Positions 15,814 to 24,925 of a DNA stretch of 64,000 nucleotides are shown here, in pieces. The stretch is from Aliivibrio sp. S4MY1. Lineage in GTDB: Bacteria; Pseudomonadota; Gammaproteobacteria; Enterobacterales; Vibrionaceae. A model generated the notes under the pieces. The model was not told the origin of the DNA and did no database searches. It saw nothing but the letters and a program-made list of their open reading frames with translations. The DNA lies in assembly GCF_028765545.1 (NCBI RefSeq), contig NZ_JARACP010000004.1:212916-276915 (forward strand), written 5' to 3'. Made by a program: the position numbers and the translations under genes. How positions within the stretch are numbered: the first letter of the stretch is position 1; every line of letters starts with the position of its first letter.

Positions 15814-17651
15814 TGTGTGGCATTATCGGCGAGTTTTTTAAAATTACTCCCTCAAAGTTAGATGGATTTTTAGGACGTGTAGATAGAATTAAACATAGAG
15901 GCCCAGATGGGCAGGGGATATCTTTTTTTAATAAAGAAAAAAAACATGAAATAAGATCACCTCAAGGGCTATCTTCTTACGATGAAAATTTAAAATACTT
16001 ATATACTGATGCTCTAGCTCATGTCCGATTAAGCATTATAGACCATAGCCAAGATGGTCTTCAGCCATTTGTAGATGGTGATTTATCGTTAGCATTTAAT
16101 GGAGAAATATATAATTATATTGAAATTCGCGAAGAATTAAGACTTCTTGGATATGAATTCTCTACGGATACTGATACAGAAGTTGTTTTAAAGTCATATA
16201 TTGAATGGGGCACTGATTGCTTTCGACGATTCAATGGAATGTGGGGGATATGTATTTATAACAGAGGAAGTGAAACAGTAACATTATCTCGTGATAGGTT
16301 CGGTGTAAAACCTCTGTATTATATGGATACAGGCACTAGTTTTTTTGTTTCTTCAGAAATTAAAGCTCTTGATATCTCATTTATAAATAATGACTTTCTT
16401 GCCCTATTTTTAGAGAAAAACTATATCGATTTTGATAAGAACACACTTTATGAAAGTGTGTATCAGGTTGAACCAAGCACTGTTTTAATTATCGATAAGC
16501 TTCGAGCGAAAACTGAATTTAAGTATTTTGATGTTGACTCATATGAAGATAAAAATGAGTCTGTTTGCGATCTTATTTATGATTCTATAAAGTTAAGAAA
16601 TAGAGCTGATGTCAAAATTGGAGGGCTGCTTAGTGGAGGGATAGATTCCTCTGTTATTGCTGGTGTTACTAAAAAGTTCAATAGTGATTATAAATTATTT
16701 TCAGCGGTGTTTGATGATGGGCGTTTCTGTGAGAAGAAATATATACAAAAAACTGAAGAATATTTAGGTCTTGATGTAGAGTATTTAACTCCAGAAGTGG
16801 ATAAATTGTCAGAAAGTGTTGCTCAGCAAGTGTATATTCAAGAGAGTCCGTTAAGAAGTATGGCTCAAATATATCAATATCAATTGTACAAATATATAAG
16901 TGAAAATACAGATATTAAAGTTGTCTTTAATGGTCAGGGTGCAGACGAGACCTTTTCTGGATATAATGAGCATATCATTTGTTATTATTTAGATCTATTA
17001 ATAAATTTCAAATTTTCTAAGTTTTCGAAGGAAATCTCTGAGTATAAAATAATCAGTGGTTTAAGTAGAGTAAATATATTAATAAAAATAGTATCATTAG
17101 CTTTATCTAAACCTAAAAAGCCTAAGGTTACATTATTGAAAAGTCGTTCGATGTTCCCTCCTCGAACTCTTCAAAATAGATTGAAGTTTAATCTAATGTG
17201 TTCGGCGTTACCAGAATATCTCAAGTATGATGATAGGAACTCTATGGCCGTAGGTATTGAATCTAGAGTACCATTCTTAGATTATAGGCTTGTTATGCGA
17301 GCTCTTAGCATTTCTCCTGAATTAAAAATATCAGAAGGTGTTGCTAAGATACCACTGAGAGAAATTGCTAGAAAGAATAAGCTTGTAGCTCCTAAAGTCT
17401 TGGATAGAAAAGATAAAGCAGGTTTTGTTTCACCTCAAGAGATATATATGAGAACAGGACTTAAGAAAGATATTATTGAACATGTAAATAATATTAAAAA
17501 ATATAATCAATTCTTCAATGTAAGTGCAATTGATTCGATGATTTATGATTTTTTGAATGATAATCCTGTAGATTATAATATGATTTTTCGACTTTATACA
17601 ACGTCGATATGGATTGATAAATATAATTTGAGATTCAAAAATGAAGCGTAA
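15813..17651 (+). CDS. asnB: Asparagine synthase-like glutamine amidotransferase
   Basis: About 612 residues with the class II glutaminase domain first (MCGIIGEFF, so Cys2 is the nucleophile after Met removal; HRGPDGQG; LAFNGEIYNY) and then the ATP-pyrophosphatase domain (GGLLSGGIDSSVIAG near residue 272, GQGADETFSGY). The start must be this ATG because the nucleophilic Cys has to follow it. In polysaccharide clusters such enzymes often amidate a sugar carboxyl group, for example of a uronic acid, rather than free aspartate. With wecBC next door a ManNAcA amide is a reasonable guess. The gene is AT-rich, like the next nine. Confidence 0.88.
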   Translation: MCGIIGEFFKITPSKLDGFLGRVDRIKHRGPDGQGISFFNKEKKHEIRSPQGLSSYDENLKYLYTDALAHVRLSIIDHSQDGLQPFVDGDLSLAFNGEIYNYIEIREELRLLGYEFSTDTDTEVVLKSYIEWGTDCFRRFNGMWGICIYNRGSETVTLSRDRFGVKPLYYMDTGTSFFVSSEIKALDISFINNDFLALFLEKNYIDFDKNTLYESVYQVEPSTVLIIDKLRAKTEFKYFDVDSYEDKNESVCDLIYDSIKLRNRADVKIGGLLSGGIDSSVIAGVTKKFNSDYKLFSAVFDDGRFCEKKYIQKTEEYLGLDVEYLTPEVDKLSESVAQQVYIQESPLRSMAQIYQYQLYKYISENTDIKVVFNGQGADETFSGYNEHIICYYLDLLINFKFSKFSKEISEYKIISGLSRVNILIKIVSLALSKPKKPKVTLLKSRSMFPPRTLQNRLKFNLMCSALPEYLKYDDRNSMAVGIESRVPFLDYRLVMRALSISPELKISEGVAKIPLREIARKNKLVAPKVLDRKDKAGFVSPQEIYMRTGLKKDIIEHVNNIKKYNQFFNVSAIDSMIYDFLNDNPVDYNMIFRLYTTSIWIDKYNLRFKNEA

Positions 17652-18798
17652 GATATACTATATAACTAGAACATATACTCACGACTCTAATAGTGGTGGC
17701 GCCTTAATGCGAGAAGGTGCAGTAAAGCAATTTTGTGAACATGGTTATCAAGTAGAAGTTATTTCTCTTTCTAAAACGTTAAATAACATATCACTTGATA
17801 ATCAATACTTGACACTTTTCGATAATGGTAAAGGTTCAGATAGAGTAAATTGGACGAAACAGAGGTTTGGCTTTTCAGAGGATTACTTGGATGACTGGGC
17901 TAATAATTGCGTTAACTATTTACGTCATAAAGTAAACAAAGAGGATATCGTATTTGCTACAACAGGGGGAGATCTTGCTTCCTTGAAAGTTGCTAGTCTA
18001 GTAAAGGATAAAACTGACTGTATATACATTGCTAATTTTAGGGATCCTGTTCTTCATACCACGGTAAATAATAAAAGCTTATCACCATTTCTTCACGTAA
18101 ATCGTGACCATTTGTTAATTAAATATTTAAATAACGCCAATTTAGTTGTTACGAGTTGTAATTCATATAAAGAATATATTGAAGAGAAATTTCAAGGAAG
18201 AGTTATAAACAATCATTTTGGATTCTTAGGCAACGAAAGCAATCGAGATTATTCCCACTTACCAAATAACAATAACTCACTTAGCATAGTCTATGCTGGG
18301 ACGTTGAATAAATATCAAGGTCCAAATTACTATCCTGATGTATTTTCAGGATTAAAGAAAACAAGCTTAACAGTTTACTCTAATAGTGACCCGTTTAAGC
18401 GGGAGCATGATAATATTTATATCAAAAAACCTGTGACTAGAGATGAATTATATCAACGTATAATGAAAAATCATAATGCGGGTTTTGTATCTCTTTCTAA
18501 TCCATACTTTTCTGTTTGTGTACCATCAAAAATATATGAATATATAAATATCGGCCTTCCTATATTTGGATTTCTTCCAGATGGAGAAGCAAGAAGTATT
18601 GTTAATGATAATAATTTTGGCTATATAGCAAAGGAGGGGAAGTATTCGGAATTGAGACAAAAGTTAGGCTATTATTCAAATAGATTAGAACTCGTTGATG
18701 ACTTAAAGATGAATGTGCAGAATTCTCGTGATAAATGGAGTATGAAACATCTATTTTCTGATCTAATAGAAGAAATTAAATTATTGGGAGATCGATGA
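17641..18798 (+). CDS. Glycosyltransferase, GT-B fold (GT4-like)
   Basis: A 385-residue transferase. The N-terminal half has the acceptor-binding pattern with YYITRTYTHDSNSGGALM and YIANFRDPVLHTT. The C-terminal half has VYAGTLNKYQGPNYYPDVF, then VSLSNPYFSVCVPSKIYEYINIGLPIFGF split across the donor-binding end, with the usual Glu in KIYEYI. It overlaps the asnB-like gene by 11 bases and ends in a four-base overlap with the next gene, so it is cotranscribed. The donor sugar is not predictable from sequence. Confidence 0.82.
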   Translation: MKRKIYYITRTYTHDSNSGGALMREGAVKQFCEHGYQVEVISLSKTLNNISLDNQYLTLFDNGKGSDRVNWTKQRFGFSEDYLDDWANNCVNYLRHKVNKEDIVFATTGGDLASLKVASLVKDKTDCIYIANFRDPVLHTTVNNKSLSPFLHVNRDHLLIKYLNNANLVVTSCNSYKEYIEEKFQGRVINNHFGFLGNESNRDYSHLPNNNNSLSIVYAGTLNKYQGPNYYPDVFSGLKKTSLTVYSNSDPFKREHDNIYIKKPVTRDELYQRIMKNHNAGFVSLSNPYFSVCVPSKIYEYINIGLPIFGFLPDGEARSIVNDNNFGYIAKEGKYSELRQKLGYYSNRLELVDDLKMNVQNSRDKWSMKHLFSDLIEEIKLLGDR

Positions 18799-20387
18799 TA
18801 ATGAATGATATTGTAATTCTAGAACTTTTTGATGCTAAGGGGTATAAACAACGAGTAGAAATTATTCAGAAAGATTCAGATAATATTTCGGTTGATTTAT
18901 CAAAATACTTTATGAGTTCACATAAAGTATGTCGAAAACTAAATAAAGTAATGTTTGATAAATTTAGTGGTTCGACGGAACCTAGCCTATATATTAGCTT
19001 ACTAAAATTAGCAGATAAAGACCTTTTTGAATGCTGTAGATTATTAGAAGTAGTTAAATACTATAAAAGTAAAAATAAAAATATCTTAATTAAGACAGGG
19101 AGACGAGATTTACTTGAAGATATTATTGATTTACTTAAGGTAGATCTTGACGGTGTCAAAATTGAAAGTGTTAAATCAAAGAAAAGCATAATCAAACATG
19201 TTTTTGGTAAATTAGTAAAACTCTCTATTTTTTGCCTTAATCGATTTAGAGTCAAAAGCTATACGACTCAAAAGATATTTTTTTTATATGACGGTAAAAT
19301 ATCTTTTGAGTATGCTAAACCGTACCTCAATAACTGCATAACATATCCATTTCTAACAGGGAAAAATAGTTATAAGAATATTTGTTATGATCAGGATTAT
19401 TTTATAAATTATAAGTTTGTTTGTCATGAACTTATGATTAAATCGTTTAAAAGATTTAGACAAAATCGTAAATCAATATTAAATACTAGTACACCTATCG
19501 CGTTAAAAAAACTTTTAATCCATCATTTATCTGAACTAGAAATACAAGTATTATGTTTTGAAAGTTTAACCATTAAGTTTGATTCATTGGAAAATATTCT
19601 AGGGCTTTTTGATGCATACCCTTGTATCGACTATGTAACTAAGGTTTTAAATGATGAATTTGGAGTAAGAACAACTTGTATACCACATGGAGTAAACTTT
19701 AAATATAAAGTTCATTATATTTCGTACGGAACTAATATTTATTCTTTTTGGAGTAATGACCACAAAAACCGTTTAGCTCAAAGTGTTATATATAATAACT
19801 CAGCAGATAAGATTATAACAGGTAATGTACTATTTAGTTCTATGTCTAATGAAACTAAGCCAGAAAATATAAATGATAAGAGTATCTTGGTTGTAGGTGA
19901 ATACTTTTCTATAGATGGTTTATACTCATCTCCATTTAATGAAGAGCATACAAGAAGAATGATGTTCACTTTGAAGAAGTTTGTTTTAGATAATTTAGAT
20001 GTAACGATAAAAATTCGTACAAGACTCAATGATGAATACGCACAAATATGTGCTGAGTATCAATGTGATAATATTACGATCGTTAGCCCAGAGGTATCAA
20101 TTGAAGAAGAAATAATGAGTAGTTCTCTAATTATTTCAGTTTTTTCAAATGTATTACACGAAGCTTTGATAATGAGAAAACCAGTCCTTCAAGTTAATAT
20201 GTTAGGTATAGAAAACTATAGAGATTTAGCAAGTGATGGATTGGTTAACTATGCAACGGATGAAGGTGAGTTATATTTAGCTCTGAGAAACTGGAAAATA
20301 GGTAATTTAAAACGTATTGATTATGAATTACACGAAAGGAAATATTGCAATCGGTTGATATTTAAACCCATCAAATTAATGGTTTAA
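18795..20387 (+). CDS. Putative GT-B polysaccharide biosynthesis protein of unknown specificity
   Basis: A 530-residue protein that I cannot place in a named family. It has no signal peptide and at most one short hydrophobic patch. The C-terminal half looks like a GT-B donor domain of the capsule/polysialyltransferase/CDP-glycerol transferase kind: TTCIPHGVNFKY with a His after a strand, ILVVGEYFS, and SSSLIISVFSNVLHEALIMR with a following PVLQVN. The N-terminal 150 residues are Lys-rich and unlike anything I recognise. The four-base overlap with the previous gene and the position before wzx put it in the same operon, where an unusual glycosyl- or phosphoglycosyl-transferase would fit. A second in-frame ATG follows two codons later. 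Confidence 0.6.
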   Translation: MIMNDIVILELFDAKGYKQRVEIIQKDSDNISVDLSKYFMSSHKVCRKLNKVMFDKFSGSTEPSLYISLLKLADKDLFECCRLLEVVKYYKSKNKNILIKTGRRDLLEDIIDLLKVDLDGVKIESVKSKKSIIKHVFGKLVKLSIFCLNRFRVKSYTTQKIFFLYDGKISFEYAKPYLNNCITYPFLTGKNSYKNICYDQDYFINYKFVCHELMIKSFKRFRQNRKSILNTSTPIALKKLLIHHLSELEIQVLCFESLTIKFDSLENILGLFDAYPCIDYVTKVLNDEFGVRTTCIPHGVNFKYKVHYISYGTNIYSFWSNDHKNRLAQSVIYNNSADKIITGNVLFSSMSNETKPENINDKSILVVGEYFSIDGLYSSPFNEEHTRRMMFTLKKFVLDNLDVTIKIRTRLNDEYAQICAEYQCDNITIVSPEVSIEEEIMSSSLIISVFSNVLHEALIMRKPVLQVNMLGIENYRDLASDGLVNYATDEGELYLALRNWKIGNLKRIDYELHERKYCNRLIFKPIKLMV

Positions 20388-20391
20388 TAAA

Positions 20392-21720
20392 TTGAATCTA
20401 ATAAAAACAATAATCAAACATGCGTCAAAATATTTTACTGGTTCTATAATTGCATCAGTAGCCACATTTCTAATGATGAAATATTATACGCATGTTTTTA
20501 CTCCTGAGCAATTTGGGATTCTCTCATTGTATTTGATTGTGTTTAAATACTTTATAACAATATGTTCCTTAGATGTTCAAAGTAGTGTTAGTCGTTTATA
20601 TTTTGATTATAAAGATAAAGAAAGGAAAGTTTATATATCAACGGTATTCTGGTTTCTAGTTACTATTTGTAGTGTGGTCTTGATTTTAGGTATGTTTTTA
20701 TCTGAAAAAATTTCAATCTTGATCTACCCTGAAACTGAAGACATGTTTATTCTTACTATTATTGCTGCAATATTCTCTGTATTTTTAACCTTCTTTACTC
20801 GTATACTTTATAATGAGCAAAAATCAACAATTCTATTGAAGCAGTCGATTTTACAGACAACTCTTAATCATGGATTATCGGTGATTTTTATAGCATGCTC
20901 AAGTTTAGGGCTTTTGGGACGGCTATTAGGCCAGACATTAGCATCAATGCTCTCGTTATTGTATAACTATATTGTTGCGAATCGGATTGGAATTGTTTCT
21001 ATTTCACGATCTTTTCAAATGAGCATGCTGAAATCTACATTATTATTATCGATGCCTACTTTGTTATTAGCAGTGCAAAGTATGGTTTTTCTCTATATGG
21101 ACCGATTCTTAATAAAGTATTATATTGGAGAAAATGCGTTAGGTATATATTCATTTGCATTTATGCTTGGGCAAGGACTAGCTATTTTATACGAAGCTAT
21201 TTATCAAGCTATTCTTCCTGATGTGTATAAAAAACTAAAAACTGATTATGAATCATCATTAAAAACAATTCATATTTTTTTTAAAAAGTACTTTGTATTT
21301 GTATTTGTTATCACAATATGTATTTCTTACTTTAGTGACGTTATATTAGTGGTTATATCTAATCCTAATTACTATGAGTCTTCAAAAGTTATACCTTATA
21401 TAATGTTTGGTTTCATGATGGGTGGGTTGTATAAAATACCAACATTGGTAATTAATTTCCATAAAAAAATATGGATTTATCCAATAGCTAGTATGTTTTC
21501 TTCAATGATTAACTTGGTGTTGAATATATTATTAATTCCTATATTAGGCATAATAGGTGCAGCTTTGGCAAGTTTTTTGGGTTTGTTTGTTTATTCTTCT
21601 ATTTTACAGATATACACAAATAAATATTATTTAGAGAAGAGAGGATGGTGGGTTTTAATTAGTTACGCTACAGTATTTATTATTGTTATGGGTAATTTTT
21701 TTATGGATATAAATGTATAG
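20392..21720 (+). CDS. wzx: Oligosaccharide repeat-unit flippase (Wzx)
   Basis: A 442-residue membrane protein with about 12 to 14 hydrophobic helices and the polysaccharide-export family pattern (YFTGSIIASVATFLMMKYYT at the N-terminus, YTHVFTPEQFGILSLY, MLGQGLAILYEAIYQAILP). It would move undecaprenyl-PP-linked repeat units across the inner membrane. The best start is a TTG at 20392, four bases after the previous stop. The next ATG would delete most of the first helix, so TTG is preferred although no good ribosome-binding site is visible. The stop codon lies in a five-base tandem repeat. Confidence 0.88.
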   Translation: MNLIKTIIKHASKYFTGSIIASVATFLMMKYYTHVFTPEQFGILSLYLIVFKYFITICSLDVQSSVSRLYFDYKDKERKVYISTVFWFLVTICSVVLILGMFLSEKISILIYPETEDMFILTIIAAIFSVFLTFFTRILYNEQKSTILLKQSILQTTLNHGLSVIFIACSSLGLLGRLLGQTLASMLSLLYNYIVANRIGIVSISRSFQMSMLKSTLLLSMPTLLLAVQSMVFLYMDRFLIKYYIGENALGIYSFAFMLGQGLAILYEAIYQAILPDVYKKLKTDYESSLKTIHIFFKKYFVFVFVITICISYFSDVILVVISNPNYYESSKVIPYIMFGFMMGGLYKIPTLVINFHKKIWIYPIASMFSSMINLVLNILLIPILGIIGAALASFLGLFVYSSILQIYTNKYYLEKRGWWVLISYATVFIIVMGNFFMDINV

Positions 21721-21734
21721 TATAGTATAGTATT
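21716..21734. repeat. Pentanucleotide tandem repeat (TATAG) at the wzx stop
   Basis: Three TATAG units and a partial fourth lie across the wzx stop codon. Gain or loss of a unit would keep the TAG stop, so coding effects are small. Confidence 0.7.
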
Positions 21735-21848
21735 TATTTTTATGAATATATTATACACCTCAGTGTTGTTAAATTTAATGGTATTTAATTAACATTCAAG
21801 GGTAAATATCAATTATATATGGGTTCGTTTTTAAAGTTAGGATTTCTT

Positions 21849-22583
21849 ATGAATGAAGTAGATTTAGTAAAACACTATGAGAAAGTTTTTTCTGATAAGT
21901 ATGGCCGACATTATCAAATGCAAGAAATATTCCCTGAATTATTAAAAGATTCCAAGGTATTAGATTATGGGTGTGGCTGGGGTGGAGTAAGCTCTCTTTT
22001 CGTGACAAAGTATGGGGCTAGTGTAGATGCTGTTGATTTATGTCAGGATTCTTTAGATTTGGCTTCCAAGGTGAATTATCATGCTAATATTAACTATGTT
22101 CATTTAAAAAACTTTAAATTCCCTAGTTTAGAGTATGATTTAATATTTAGCTCTCAAGTTATTGAACATGTTCATAATCCAGGTACATACTTAAATAATA
22201 TAAATAAGATGCTTAAAGATGAAGGTAAACTTGTTATAGGTCTTCCTAACGGTTGTAATTTTAATTTATTTTTAGAACAGTTTTTTATGTCTAAAGAAAG
22301 AATTATCAAACGTTCACAGCAAAAAATTAATAACTATAATAAAGGTATGGACCATATTAACTCATGGGATATTCAGCACTTTATTACATTATGTGCATCT
22401 TGCGGATTTAAAGTGGTTGATTTTATTCCAACAGAAGGTACACCTTTATTTAATCAATTTAGAAAAATCCCTTTAATTGGTAATTACATATATCGATTAA
22501 AATGGCTAAAAACCAGAATGTCATATACAATGTTTTTCTTATTAGAAAAAGAAAAACAAGTAGATATTGGTTTTAATGATTAA
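21849..22583 (+). CDS. SAM-dependent methyltransferase, class I (UbiG-like)
   Basis: About 244 residues. SAM-binding motif I is VLDYGCGWGGVSSLF near residue 47, the acidic residue ending strand 2 is in VDAVDLCQD, and motif II/III is SSQVIEHVHNPGTYLNNINKMLKDEGKL, split here by a helix. The start is the ATG at 21849, with AGGA seven bases upstream; an earlier ATG at 21819 has no such site. Within this operon it may O-methylate a sugar of the repeat unit, or the lipid-linked glycan, using SAM from the MetK-like enzyme. The substrate is unknown. Confidence 0.8.
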   Translation: MNEVDLVKHYEKVFSDKYGRHYQMQEIFPELLKDSKVLDYGCGWGGVSSLFVTKYGASVDAVDLCQDSLDLASKVNYHANINYVHLKNFKFPSLEYDLIFSSQVIEHVHNPGTYLNNINKMLKDEGKLVIGLPNGCNFNLFLEQFFMSKERIIKRSQQKINNYNKGMDHINSWDIQHFITLCASCGFKVVDFIPTEGTPLFNQFRKIPLIGNYIYRLKWLKTRMSYTMFFLLEKEKQVDIGFND

Positions 22584-22774
22584 TTGTAACGAGAGTGTGT
22601 TTTTTTTGCGCGTATGTTTTTGATGTTTTATTTAGTGCATATTTGAATCTTCGCTAGTACATAGCGCTCCGTTCTGAATTACTATGGATAAATAACACTT
22701 AGACATGTTGCTTTTCCAACTTACAAAGTTACTCGTTTATATTTTTAGAATATAGTTAAGTCTAACGTAAAAAA
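22584..22774. other. 191-base gap without a recognisable gene
   Basis: No ORF or known repeat is visible. The stretch holds a T run at 22602 and locally higher GC (GTACATAGCGCTCCGTTCTG) unlike its AT-rich surroundings. It breaks the otherwise tight operon and could hold an internal promoter or a remnant of a lost gene. Confidence 0.4.
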
Positions 22775-22785
22775 GGGGGGGGGGG
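22775..22785 (+). repeat. 11-G homopolymer in the ribosome-binding region
   Basis: Eleven consecutive G end eight bases before the ATG of the glycosyltransferase at 22794 and form its only purine-rich ribosome-binding site (GGGGGAG). Slippage would alter the spacing or leader structure without touching the coding frame. Confidence 0.85.
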
Positions 22786-22793
22786 AGTAAATA

Positions 22794-23864
22794 ATGAATA
22801 TTGCATATTTACTATCTCATGATATAACAAGGAATGATGGTGTTACTTTAAAGATACTCACACAGGTGAGTGAGTGGGGTAAGCAAGGGCATAATGTCAA
22901 AGTATTTTGTCAAGTGCCATCAAAAGGTGACAGTATTCTTAAAGCAAATCAATATGATGTGGGTAATTCGTATATTAAGTCTCGCTTGTATTCAAATAAA
23001 GCACTTTTAAATGATGTTGCTGATTTTAATCCAGATGTGGTTTATTTCCGTTATGATACCTATAGTCAAACTATTCGAACTTTACTATGTAAGTACAGTG
23101 TAGTTACTGAAATTAATACAAATGACTTGTCTGAATTTTATGTTTTATTTAAAAAAGAAAAAACAGTTAAATCTTTTATTCGCTATATGATTTATATTTT
23201 ATTTAGAGGCGCCATTTTTAATAATGTCAAAGGAATTGTTTCGGTTACTAAAGAATTGTCTTTGAATAAAAATATTTCAAAATATAACAAGCAGTCTATA
23301 GCTATTTCTAATAGTATTAATATCGATGATTTTACTACAATAAAAAGACCTGGATATAATCGAAAGGGTGTTTTTTTTATTGGTACACCAAATCAGCCAT
23401 GGCATGGAGTTGACTTTATAGAAGAGCTAGCATCTAATTTAACTCAAATTGATTTTCATATAATTGGTATTGAGGGGCGGGGGGGGCATAACCTACATTA
23501 TCATGGATATTTAGGAAGAAAAGAATATCAAAACATTATGAAGGAATGCTGTGTCTGTATCGGTTCTTTAGCTATGTATCGAAATGATATGTATGAATCA
23601 AATTCTCTTAAGGTCAGAGAATATATTGCAGGTGGTTTTCCTGTTATATTAGGTTGTAAAGACTCAGCGTATATTGATGAAAAACAACCTCACTGGATGA
23701 AAATTGTTGATACTCGTTACGGCCTTGATATTGAAAGTTTAGAGCAATTTATTGATAATTATAAAGATTTTGTTATTCCTGATGAACAGAAGTGGCTGAT
23801 ATCTTCACAATACAATGAAAATAGAAGATTACAATTTATAGAGAGTGTAGTATGCAGTGATTAG
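22794..23864 (+). CDS. Glycosyltransferase, GT4-like
   Basis: A 356-residue GT-B transferase. The N-terminus MNIAYLLSHDITRNDGVTLK, with a Gly-containing acceptor loop, and VVYFRYDTYS are visible, then the C-terminal half with FFIGTPNQPWHGVDF, HYHGYLGRKEYQ and the ESNSLKVREYIAGGFPVI region containing the conserved Glu. GGGGCGGGGGGGG at 23474-23486 encodes part of the donor domain (EGRGGHN); eight G in a row there may also slip. Translation probably depends on the 11-G tract upstream. The 3' end overlaps the probable true start of the polymerase gene. Confidence 0.82.
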   Translation: MNIAYLLSHDITRNDGVTLKILTQVSEWGKQGHNVKVFCQVPSKGDSILKANQYDVGNSYIKSRLYSNKALLNDVADFNPDVVYFRYDTYSQTIRTLLCKYSVVTEINTNDLSEFYVLFKKEKTVKSFIRYMIYILFRGAIFNNVKGIVSVTKELSLNKNISKYNKQSIAISNSINIDDFTTIKRPGYNRKGVFFIGTPNQPWHGVDFIEELASNLTQIDFHIIGIEGRGGHNLHYHGYLGRKEYQNIMKECCVCIGSLAMYRNDMYESNSLKVREYIAGGFPVILGCKDSAYIDEKQPHWMKIVDTRYGLDIESLEQFIDNYKDFVIPDEQKWLISSQYNENRRLQFIESVVCSD

Positions 23865-24027
23865 TGATAACTACAATTTCTTAATTTATTATTCAATATT
23901 AAATTTCTTTCTGTTTGTTTTATTATTAGCAATTAATTTTTATGCTCAAGATTCTAGTAATAAATGGCTGTGTGGGGGGGGGGGTAATAATACTATACTG
24001 TATTTTCTTTTCTTTTCGTACAGCTGA
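23857..24027 (+). other. Out-of-frame 5' exon-like leader of the polymerase gene (off phase)
   Basis: Reading from GTG at 23857 gives 56 codons: a membrane helix of about 20 residues (beginning FLIYYSILNFFLF), the linker YAQDSSNKWLC, then poly-Gly from the G tract and a TGA at 24025. In this frame the protein stops soon after the tract. With one G fewer, the frame continues directly into the conserved polymerase sequence VIILYCIFFSFRTADIG. No good alternative N-terminus exists downstream. The GTG overlaps the preceding glycosyltransferase stop by eight bases, as expected in this operon. Confidence 0.7.
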
Positions 24028-24925
24028 TATTGGTAGTGATGCTGGGAATTATGTTTTATTAATTGATAATTCCGCTGCGTTATCGCAAGATATGTCCCCT
24101 ATGATTAAAATAATCGCATCTGTTGTGGGTTTTTTAGGGGGAGGGGAAGCTCTTTTCTTTTTTGCTATTTCGATGTTAATTTGTATTACTATCCTATATG
24201 CTTTTTATAGATTAGAGAGGAAAGATTTCTTAGTTGTATTTGCAACCTTTACTGTTAGTTTCTTGTTTGTAAATATTAATGTTAATATATTTAGACAGGG
24301 CATTGCCATTGCATTTGGGACTTTAGCCCTGAGCTATCTTATAGAAAAGCGTTATATAAAGTATCTGTTGTTCGTCATTCTAGCTACGTTTACTCATACT
24401 AGTGCAGTTATTCTTTTATTATCATTCATGTTGGTGTTTTTTATGCGTAGTAAATGCTATATATTTATATATATAGCATGCTGCGCTGTTTTTTATATGC
24501 TTGATATGAGTTTGGCGCAGATTGTATTTCATTTTAAGGAAAACCATTGGTCTTTCGCTCGCTTATATTGGTATTTAACTTGGAATAAGAGTAATGTATT
24601 TACTTTGAAGCACATCTATTATTTATATTTGATTATTATTATCATTTTCTTATCCGTTTTTGAACGATTGAATGATAAGCAAGTTCGATTATTTTTGGTG
24701 TTTTTGACTATTCCTAGCATAATGACAATATTTAGAATTGATGCTTTTTTGGTCGATCGTTTTACGTTTTATTTTATTCCTGTATCTGTTTTGTTAACAT
24801 TCCAATTATTTAAAATTTTCAACCTAAGAAATAATGTTTATGTACAAGCTCTTTTTGTTATTTCTTTATATTTTTGGTTGGTTAAGAGTATCTTACAATT
24901 CAATATTTGGTGGGGGGGAGTATGA
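23942..24925 (+). CDS. wzy: EpsG/Wzy-type polysaccharide polymerase, apparently frame-shifted off by an 11-G tract
   Basis: The open frame codes 327 residues with about 9-10 membrane helices. Family marks are FFSFRTADIGSDAGNY (FR..vG.D..Y of EpsG proteins) and VNIFRQGIAIAFGTLAL with THTSAVILL. Such proteins polymerise lipid-linked repeat units in the periplasmic leaflet. The ATG at 23942 has no ribosome-binding site, and its frame lacks the first helix, which is encoded upstream in another frame (see 23857). Joining the two with 10 G gives a 355-residue protein, the usual length. The gene ends in an ATGA overlap with the next one. Either a phase-variable gene or an assembly error in the homopolymer explains it. 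Confidence 0.75.
   Translation: MLKILVINGCVGGGVIILYCIFFSFRTADIGSDAGNYVLLIDNSAALSQDMSPMIKIIASVVGFLGGGEALFFFAISMLICITILYAFYRLERKDFLVVFATFTVSFLFVNINVNIFRQGIAIAFGTLALSYLIEKRYIKYLLFVILATFTHTSAVILLLSFMLVFFMRSKCYIFIYIACCAVFYMLDMSLAQIVFHFKENHWSFARLYWYLTWNKSNVFTLKHIYYLYLIIIIIFLSVFERLNDKQVRLFLVFLTIPSIMTIFRIDAFLVDRFTFYFIPVSVLLTFQLFKIFNLRNNVYVQALFVISLYFWLVKSILQFNIWWGGV
23974..23984 (+). repeat. 11-G homopolymer inside the polymerase coding region
   Basis: Eleven G lie between the first membrane-helix codons and the conserved part of the polymerase. Ten or 13 G would restore one open frame from 23857 to 24925; 11 gives an early TGA at 24025. Confidence 0.88.

Noticed and set aside
23942..23973. ATG 23942 as the genuine start of the polymerase
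   Set aside because: No ribosome-binding site, and it omits the first membrane helix that the upstream frame supplies.
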